A stretch of 64,000 nt of DNA from Yamagishiella unicocca (lineage: Eukaryota > Chlorophyta > Chlorophyceae > Chlamydomonadales > Volvocaceae). Below the pieces are notes generated by a model. That model had not been told where the DNA came from and searched no databases. It saw only the letters and a list, made by a program, of their open reading frames with translations. Of this stretch, positions 56,256-64,000 are shown in pieces (position 1 is the first letter of the stretch; each line of letters starts with the position of its first letter). The stretch lies in NCBI GenBank assembly GCA_003116995.1, contig BDSL01000058.1:124001-188000 (forward strand). Direction: 5' to 3'. The position numbers and the translations under genes are program-made.

Positions 56256-57797
56256 ATGGGTCGCTGCCGGGAGTACCGGCAGCAGGATGCTCTCATAATA
56301 TATTTATCCGTTGTGGGACTGTTGGGCCTCTGCAAGTCGGTTGATGGCGCTTTCTGTACCCAGACGCTTGGAAATGGCTGCTGGCCGGAGAAAGCAGCGA
56401 TAATCGGCTGGACCGGTAATCTATCAAGCTCTACAACAGTTATACTTCCAGATAAGCAGCCAGACAAGTTCCTAAGCGAGGCGGTCTCGATGAACCTGCT
56501 GAAGGGCAACTTCCCCGCCATTATCGTCGTGCCTGGCTCGGAGAAAGACATGCGCACCTCCATCGAATTCGCCGCCAAGTATCGCATTCGCATTGTAATG
56601 AGGTGCTCTGGACATGATTTCAACGGTAGGAGCACGGGGCGCAGCGTTATGCTTATCAAGACCGAGAGGCTTAACTATGTGACGTATGATGAGGGCACCA
56701 AGACCGTCACATTCGGCGCCGGCGCTACGACCGCTGACCTCTATGCCGCTATGGCCGAAGTTGGGCGTGTCTACGTGGGCGGTCAGTCGAAGACCGTATG
56801 CCCAGCAGGATGCTTGGCGGGCGGATGCCACGGGCTACTTTCGCGTCAATACGGCCTGGGCATTGATAACATTATCGAGATCAAGTTTGCGCTATACAAT
56901 GGCACAATCGTAACCGCAAGCCGCAAATGCTACGCCGACCTGTTCAACGCCTTCTTGGGTGCAGGCCAGAATAATTTTGGTATCGCCATTTCATTTAAGG
57001 CGCGCACTTACCCCGCGCCTCCGCAAGTCCTCATGATGGATGTTGTACTCAGCGTGCTTGATCCGTCGCGGCCTGAACAACAGCAGCCTAACGTCCTCAC
57101 GGATTTCCTCATGAACGTTGACTGGTTTAACAGCATGCCGCTTGAGCTAGCCGGCAACATCAACATAGACGGAACAACCGTCACCATCAAGTTTGTGTAT
57201 ACCGGGCTGGATCTCGTCGGCGCATTTAATGCTCTGCAGCCGCTTTTCGATTCGCCTTACCTACTGAGTTTATCGCCAATTCGGACGTACACTGACATGC
57301 TGCAGTGGTCTTTGGAGAACTACCCGCCATCCTCGGAGATCTGGCAGAGGAAATTCATCAGCAATGCGTTCATACCTCCCAACCAGGAACTACTTAACTC
57401 CCTGTCAGAAATTGTCGTGCAGACTCAGCCGTACATGTGGCTGTGGTTTGTGTTTGGAGGCGCAGTTCGTACGGGTACAACAGGTTCGGTGCCGAGCGGG
57501 ATGCGGACTGCAATGTACGAGGTTCTGTTTGGTATGCATTGGAACGACCCACACGAGGATGAATCCAGGATGGACTACGTGTCGATGTTCCTTCCTACCC
57601 TGTACAAGGTTGCTAACTCGTCTTACAGTAACGAGTTCACGTCTTGGGGTAACAAATACAACAATATCAGCGACTGGAAGACGCGGTTCTATTCGAACTA
57701 CTCAAAGCTGATGGTGACGAAGACGGCCTATGACCCCTGCAACATGTTGACCGCGAAGTTTGGCGTGGGGTCCGACCAGCCAACAGCTACTTGCTAA
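56256..57797 (+). CDS. secreted FAD-dependent oxidoreductase, berberine-bridge-like (copy 2)
   Basis: Intronless; 513 residues from the ATG at 56256. The frame is open a little further upstream but has no ATG there. Residues 13-31 (LIIYLSVVGLLGLCKSVDG) are a signal peptide core. It shares every landmark with the gene at 46655: FLSEAVSMNLLKGNFPAIIV, CSGHDFNGRSTGRS (His120), CPAGCLAGGCHGLLSRQYGL, NEFTSWGNKYNNISDWKTRF and a C-terminal YDPCNMLTAKFG. It differs in N-terminal sequence, in lower GC at third positions, and in lacking the last charged residues of copy 1. Copy 1 and copy 2 are clear duplicates about 8 kb apart in the same orientation. Function as for copy 1; substrate unknown. No TGTAA was found close downstream. 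Confidence 0.86.
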   Translation: MGRCREYRQQDALIIYLSVVGLLGLCKSVDGAFCTQTLGNGCWPEKAAIIGWTGNLSSSTTVILPDKQPDKFLSEAVSMNLLKGNFPAIIVVPGSEKDMRTSIEFAAKYRIRIVMRCSGHDFNGRSTGRSVMLIKTERLNYVTYDEGTKTVTFGAGATTADLYAAMAEVGRVYVGGQSKTVCPAGCLAGGCHGLLSRQYGLGIDNIIEIKFALYNGTIVTASRKCYADLFNAFLGAGQNNFGIAISFKARTYPAPPQVLMMDVVLSVLDPSRPEQQQPNVLTDFLMNVDWFNSMPLELAGNINIDGTTVTIKFVYTGLDLVGAFNALQPLFDSPYLLSLSPIRTYTDMLQWSLENYPPSSEIWQRKFISNAFIPPNQELLNSLSEIVVQTQPYMWLWFVFGGAVRTGTTGSVPSGMRTAMYEVLFGMHWNDPHEDESRMDYVSMFLPTLYKVANSSYSNEFTSWGNKYNNISDWKTRFYSNYSKLMVTKTAYDPCNMLTAKFGVGSDQPTATC

Positions 57798-60142
57798 AGC
57801 ACGTATATATGATTCCTGTACTTAGGCGCCTGGCTGTCGGGTGGTGCGGATCGGCAGGGGGCAGTGCGGGGTTGCAATCAATCAACACGCCATTAATAAA
57901 CGTTGCTTGGTGTACCTAAACGTTGAAATTGTCGCCCCATGGTTACTGGATGGTAGTTGTTTGGAGGTTACGGTAGTTGCGCGGCCTTCAGACAGGGCTT
58001 CCCGTATGTACATACGGTGTGAGGATCGAGAGTGCGGCAGTAGTGTGTTACCGGCTACATAGTCATGCCAATAAAGGACGATATATATACATCAAAGGGT
58101 GCAATATCCCTTTCGACGGTGTGCGCGTTACCTGCTCCCAGCAGTAAATGTCTGGCACTGGATTTGACTCCGAACTGATTATTTTCAATAAAGAGTGCTC
58201 CAACCAATACAACACCATTGCCGCAGGTCTGCACAAATGCATTATCGCAGCGGGGTGCCGTGGGCCCGCAAGGACCTGTACGACGGGTGGCATCAGGCTC
58301 CCTATGGAGGCAGTATTCCGGGGGGTAGACTCATGCACGACTAAACATGTGAGCAACGGGCGGGTTCGGAGTCCTGGAAGAAATAAAACGACAAAATCGG
58401 CCAAGGGCTCCAGTCCAAAGCCAGGGGCATGGACTAATTCCCTCCCCCGCCGTCGCCGGCTTTGACTGCATCAAATCCGCGGTTGAGGTTCTCCACGGAC
58501 TGCGTACGGCATGGGAGGCAGGCGCGTCGCAGCGCGCAAAACGGCGGTATTACACATGGCTTCAATGCCTGAATACCAGGAAAGGAGAAAGGCGACGCAT
58601 CGGCATCAGGAGCACAACCACAATACGTGGACACGTCCAAAGTCAACAAGTTAATTCCAGCACATTGAAACGAATTCCGTGCGTACCAGCTGTCCAGCCG
58701 CTTCAGGGCTCCGGCGACGGCAACATGACCGGGGCCGCCTCCACATGGCGCCGTACATCCCGAACAGCTTCACAACCAATGCAGGCGGTAGGTACTTCAA
58801 CGACTTGATGGTCACGCATGATTGGCGACGCATAAAGAAACCTAACAAAGAACTGAACCCGAATCCAACACAAACACGTACTAACAAGGAACAACAAAGG
58901 CAGGGGCACCCATTCATTTAGTGTGGCGTTTCTCCACACGCCCACCGGATACCGGCCAGCGCACCTCTTTCTCCAAGAACACTCCAAAGATGCTGCACAG
59001 CCCCGCTCTAGATAGGAATCAGCAGCACGCGGCCAGAAGGAACTACAAAGGGGCAAAATGGATAACCACGGCGACGACAATCTACAATCGTTCTTACTTG
59101 CTATGCGGCATGGGTTGGGCTCTAGGGCATGCGGACGCTGTATCTAACCCGTCCGTCCCTTGGCATGGTGTCAAACCCGTCGTTATCATTTTTGGCGCAT
59201 CCCAAGCCCGGCCCCGATACTTCATCCCACGCTATGCTCGACAACGGGCCACAGGGCCCACATAAGTGCTCAGCGAGACGACGCATTTCGAAGCGAAGCG
59301 CTCCTCCCTCCCTCCCTTCCTCCCTCTCATCTCCCTAGACCTATCAATTGCTTTCCAAATCAACAAGGCAACAACCACATGACCGCCGTATTACTCACCC
59401 AGTGCAGGTACTACGAATTATGCAAATATTCACAGGACGCAGGGGAGTTCGTGTTCCACCAGAGTACCGAGCGTTGTGGGCCCGCAGTCCCCCACCCCCG
59501 CGGTGCCAAAGCGGAACAACAGAGGCGACGCAGATTACCGTGTGCCTCAATGCATCTGTTCGCTCCTACTTCAATGACGACAAATTCAACCGCCCAAACC
59601 AAACAACTTGCTCCCGCCCGCGGAAATGCGCGATGCAACAAGCCGCGTAAAGCGCATGCGCGATGCGATCCCGGGTTGTGTTGTCCACGAATCCGCTGGC
59701 CGGTTGGCAAGATGGCAACCCCGCCCAGACGCCCATCCGGCCGCCACCCATCACGGCGGATCCAGGCAGGCACTGGCAGCACCTGCCTCCAGCGCCAGTA
59801 GCGGTTTCTCTCTTTTTCCTGCATGCGGATTACTCATCCCCCCACCTCCGCCTCCCTACCCAACCATGGCCGATGGCGCCACGACAGCACCGCTGGCCAT
59901 CCCCCCTAGCTCCTCATCACCACTCTACTCCTCACCACCACTCTACTACGCACCTCGCCTCAACTCACATGCACACTCCACCCAAGCCCACTCGCTCCCA
60001 ACGTTGCAAGCCGCCGACTGCTCCTCCGCTTCCAGGACCCCCTCCTTAAGTCCCACCTGCCACGTTTCTCTCCCACGCCCCCCCCCGCCGGGGCTGCTGC
60101 CTGTGTTTTGCCCCCACCCCTTTCCCCCCGCGTCCTCACTCA
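57798..60142. other. intergenic region
   Basis: 2.3 kb between convergent ends of FAD enzyme copy 2 and the U-box gene. A C/T-rich simple stretch lies at 59300-59330. Open frames at 58680-59265 and 59608-60140 look like by-products of base composition. No gene is supported. Confidence 0.4.
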
Positions 60143-63100
60143 TCACAAACCGTGTGCGCGCAGGTGCGACAGGAAGGGGTCCCGCCCAGCCGCTCCTCCC
60201 ACTGCGTTGTTCGCATCCACCACGACGCCGGACCCCAGGGGGCGGCGACCCGGGCGCTGCGCCGCGTCGGGATCGGGCAGCTGGTGCTGCTGCCGCCACT
60301 CCTGTTCGCAAGCCCACGCGGGCGAGGGAGGGGAGGGGCATGAAAACAGGAGGAGGAGAGAAAGCGGGCGGTAAGGTCTCAGGAAGCACCTGTGAAGCCG
60401 TCGGCCAACGCGGCGCCAATGCGTGAAGAGAGAGCCGCTGCAGGTCACCAAGACAAGCCAAGCACCTTGGAGCTGACGCCAACCGCCAACCGCCAACGAC
60501 AACCCCAACCGCCAGCGCCGCAGCTTCCGCGCAATAGCTGCTCCGCCGTCCGTGCCTTCCCTCGCTTCAGTCCTGCCGCCCTTAACTTACCTTGATGGCC
60601 GACTTGACGACGTTGTTGGGGTAGAGCGCCCGCGAGGCGAAGGGCAGGTTGGTCATGGGTGACGTCAGCTTGCCGGCCGAGATCCACCTGGTGATGGCGG
60701 CGCGCTCGTAGGTGAAGCCGTCGGAAGCCACCACCGGGTCGCGCATGACCTCCTGCGGATGGGGGGAGTGGTGGTGCGAGAGGCGGGAGTGGTGGCGCGA
60801 GAGGCGGGAGTGGTGGTGCGAGAGAGGGGCTGTGGGTCACGATGTCGTATTGGGGTTTCGGAGCACATGGGGAGCAGCGCATGCAGCTCATCGTGCTGGC
60901 AGCGGGCCGCACTATGGGGAGGTCAGGCGCATCAGCGCAGGCCGCTGTCACACGCCTCTCACCCTTCCACCCCCAATTCGTCTGTCCATGGGTTTTCCTC
61001 CACTCCGGCGAGCCTACGGAACCCCTCCCCCCGCCCGCCCAGCTGCCGCCGCCTCACCTGCGTGATGGGACACACGAACATCGACTGCGGCCGCACCTCC
61101 TGACCATCCGGCCCCACCGGCGCCGCGCCCTGAACCGTCTGCGTCAGCGGCGTCTCCGGGTTCAGCAGCGCCGCCAGGTCGTCGAAGGTACGCGCCAGGG
61201 CAAGGCTGTGGGCGGTGGTGCCGCGGCGGTCCGTCACGGCCCGTGGGTCGCTGGTGCGGTTGGAGCGGGCGGGGCGCCACACGGCGGCCTTGTCCTCATC
61301 GCTGAGTGAGGTCTGTGTGTGAGCATCAGGGGCAGGTCGGGTCAGGTCAGGTCAGGGCGAGGGCGGGTCCGGGGGCGGCAGCTGAAAACTTGGGCGCTGA
61401 TGTGTCGGCGCATGCAGGAGGCGGACGGACGAGGTATTTTGTGTCTTGCCGGAGCTCCCATACCCTCCGTCCACTTGGTCCAGCTTGCTGACTACCGTGC
61501 AGCCCTTGTAAAGTGAAACAGCCTGAGACCAAAACCAGCCGCAACCCGCAGAGGCGGCAAAGTGATCCCCTGTTCGAATCAGGCAACTCACATGGTACCG
61601 CAGTACCGTCATGGCGATGTCGTAGTGCCCCCTCATGGCCGCCACGTGCAGGCACGTCCAGCCGGAGTTGCAGGGCATGCTAGCCTCGAAATTGTCGGAG
61701 ACGGCCTGGAAGGTGTACGACGCGCCGGCGCCCAGAAGCAGCCGCGTAAGCGCCAGCGCGTTGGAGGCGGCGGCGAAGTGCAGTGGCGTAAGGCCCGACA
61801 GGTCGGTGGAGTTGACCAATCTGGAGGGGGGAGGGGGGAGGGGGGAGGGGCGAGGTCGGCCGGCGGGGGTGCTGTCGGGAAGCGGCGGCCTCTCGAGCGA
61901 GCATTGTTCCCTGCTTTGGCGCTGGCCAGCAGCGCACGGCACGACATGCTCGTGGCAGGGCTCGATGGGGCGACGTCCTCGTGCGGCACCAGGTTAAGCA
62001 GCCCCGTGGCAAAGTGACGGTGTGACGCTGCGCGGCCCAGCAGCGCACCACCCGCGAAGCATCGCACGCCGACACCCCCTCAAAAAATAAACGAACAAAT
62101 CCAGCGCTGTACGGCACACCTTACCTGGACACCATCGTCGCTACCGCCTGCTGCGGCGGCGGAAGCAACGACGGTGAAGCCGGCGACGGCGGCGGCGGCG
62201 CCGCCGCCGCCACGTCGCTGGACCGCGGCGGCGGCGGCGCTGCTACTGCTGCCGCGGCGCGCGCGTCCTCTGCCTCCGCCGCCGCCAGCAGGACCTGTGC
62301 GCACTCCTCGCTGGCCGCCGTCGCGGCGTGGTGCATCGCCGTTCGACCGGTCTTGTCCGCTCGAAGCAGCTCGCAGCCGTGGGAGAGCAGCAGCCTGACG
62401 GCGCCGGCATTGCCGCAAGAGGCAGCCGCGTGGAGGCTGGTCTGACCCCTGCGCCAGCGAGTGAGCCAGGGAAGCGCCAAGAATACTAAATTGGTAGTTG
62501 GCAGTTAGCGGTCGACCGATAGTGGGTTACCGCGTCTCGAGGCGGGCGGGGGGCGGGCTTTGCGCGTGCCCCCGGCCGTGAATCCACGCGACGCGCATTT
62601 GGGTGCTGGCCCCCCGCAATGAGCCCCCGGGTTCCGAGGGCCGACCGTTGGGCGCTCGCCGCACTCCTCCCGCTGTGTGTCACCCACCCACTTACGCGCC
62701 CTCCGGCACCGGCACAAAAACACGCACCCCCGGAATCGGTAGCAAAACACGCGCCCGGGGCTGGGGCCGGCCCCACCTCTTGTTGGGCGCATTGAGGAGG
62801 TCCACCAGGCCCTCCTGCGGGAGCTCCTGCTCGCGGTGCAGCCGCAGCAGCAGCTCCAGCACCTCACACTTGGAGTTGGGGCAGGGGCCTGCGGCCGCCG
62901 CCAGGTGCCAGGCGGAGCTCCTGGCGGGGTGGCACTTGAGCGGTGACACCAGCAGGGACCGCGACTCCGCCACGTGCGCGGCGACCTGGTCGAGCTGCGC
63001 CTCGAATATGGCGCGGACGAACGCCTCCACCTGTTTTTCGCTGGGCGAGGGGGGCGCGCCGCTGCGGCCGGCGCCCGGGCCCCGCCTGGTTCGGTGGGAG

Positions 63101-63228
63101 GTAGCAGGGCGGGAGGGAGGGAGGGAAGGCGCCGGGTGGGGTCGTGGCTGGGGCCGGAGCGGGATGGGGCCAGGCCGAGGTTGGGGCTGAGGTCGTGACG
63201 GGCGGTGCGGCGGCGGATGGGCCTGCAT
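60143..63228 (-). CDS. ankyrin-repeat and U-box E3 ubiquitin ligase
   Basis: Six exons, read downwards: 63228-62777, 62448-62125, 61820-61592, 61312-61058, 60752-60591 and 60301-60143; all phases agree, 526 residues. After a Pro/Arg-rich start come helices EKQVEAFVRAIFEAQLDQVA, then ankyrin repeats at about 105-335: GQTSLHAAASCGNAGAVRLL, GRTAMHHAATAASEECAQVL, GLTPLHFAAASNALALTRLL and GWTCLHVAAMRGHYDIAMTV. The U-box is at about 411-480: MFVCPITQ joined to EVMRDPVVASDGFTYERAAI, then NVVKSAIK joined to EWRQQ. U-boxes recruit E2 enzymes, and ankyrin repeats probably choose the target protein. The intron after 61058 carries a copy of the dispersed repeat core near 61000. The start codon is the first ATG of an open exon; an upstream exon is possible. 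Confidence 0.87.
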
Positions 63229-64000
63229 GCGTGCTGGGCGGCAAGCACTACCGGAAACAAATACGTCGTCGTAGAACTTCTACAGCCCGTTAAGCTAACG
63301 GTGTGCACGGTTGCCTTTGGAAGACGTCGAGCGCGCATGCTTCGCTCCGCTAGGGAGCCGCAGGCGCCACAGGCGGAGCGGCCGCGGCAGCGGCCCGGCT
63401 GGGCCCGGCGGCCTTCGGCAGTCAAGATACTCGCTGACCCACATAAGGCTGACCGATGGAATTTCGTAACGGCAAAAGGTACTCTCGTTTGGCGCGACGG
63501 ATCGCCAAATCGCAAGAGTTGCCGGGGAAAGGCTGACATGGAGTTTCGATGCCGCAACATCGTTTCCGTCCAAACAACTGCAAACAGCTGGCCCGCAAGT
63601 TCACCCTCTCACCCACTAAGCGCTGCCTTGCAGGCAGCTAGCATGGCCTCTAGAACTTGGGGCCTCCAGGCCTCTTGCGCGCTGTCGGATTGCCTGCCCT
63701 TGGCGGAAAGCGGCTTCTTGCCGTTTTCGGACGGTATGCCCGGAGGAGCCGAGCAGAACAATCGCCGCGGATGGGCAGAAGGCACGTTAGCAAGGACGAA
63801 AGGAGCGACCAAAGCCAACCGTGGCTGCTTGCGTCACTATCCTATTGAAGCTCATCAACAGCACAGAGGCAGGTAGCGAAACATATCGACGAACAACGAT
63901 AGGCACGCTGTAGCATAACCTACGTTGTTCGGCTGCTTGATTCCTTTTCGGACACATGGTAGTACGGCGGAAAACAGGAATCGCGCGGGTATCAGTGTCA
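63229..64000. other. region upstream of the U-box gene
   Basis: 772 bp, presumably promoter and 5' UTR of the minus-strand U-box gene. A plus-strand open frame at 63205-63876 has no recognisable features. Confidence 0.4.

Noticed and set aside
59608..60426. Plus-strand open frame with Pro/Ser-rich translation
   Set aside because: It overlaps the last exon and 3' flank of the minus-strand U-box gene and has no domain or splice support.
61570..61585. TGTTCGAATCA resembling a tRNA T-loop
   Set aside because: No cloverleaf could be drawn; it lies next to a splice donor of the U-box gene.

Overview
The window looks like nuclear DNA of a green alga close to Chlamydomonas and Volvox (Volvocales, Chlorophyta). 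The evidence: GC-rich genes dense in small introns with clean GT-AG borders; TGTAA poly(A) signals after several stop codons; long Ala, Gly, Gln and Ser tracts inside proteins; a chloroplast-type ATP synthase gamma subunit with the algal/plant redox cysteine pair; and short arrays of CCCTAAAA, the Chlamydomonas-type telomere unit. All exon models were built by hand from splice sites and reading phase; no similarity search was run.

Layout, left to right. (1) 1-2398 (+): the end of a LON substrate-binding-domain gene, cut by the window edge. (2) 2830-4587 (-): a nucleotide-sugar transporter of the SLC35B/UTR5 type. (3) 5617-14976 (-): one very large 12-exon gene for an unrecognised protein of about 2,227 residues, with a helical core and a Gln/His-rich tail. 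(4) 17149-17361: a small inverted-repeat transposon, followed at 17655-21387 (+) by a gene resembling fungal Crinkler-type nuclease-kinase proteins. (5) 23824-25675 (+): chloroplast ATP synthase gamma (atpC), facing plastid ribosomal protein bL29 at 26945-27385 (-). (6) 27884-35722 (+): the splicing factor CWC22 in 14 exons, whose introns hold tandem, dispersed and foldback repeats. (7) 39455-42645 (+): a Gly/Ser-rich disordered protein with a telomere-like array in its intron. (8) 46655-48241 and 56256-57797 (+): two intronless, secreted FAD oxidoreductases of the berberine-bridge type, flanking an ABHD11-like alpha/beta hydrolase at 49786-52612 (+). (9) 60143-63228 (-): an ankyrin-repeat/U-box ubiquitin ligase.

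The genes do not form a pathway; this is an ordinary mosaic of housekeeping and lineage-specific loci. Two pairs are related by position: bL29 and CWC22 are divergent and share a 498-bp upstream region, and the two FAD enzymes are duplicates. The most unusual content is the Crinkler-like gene, the unrecognised giant gene, and several families of short repeats shared among introns and spacers.
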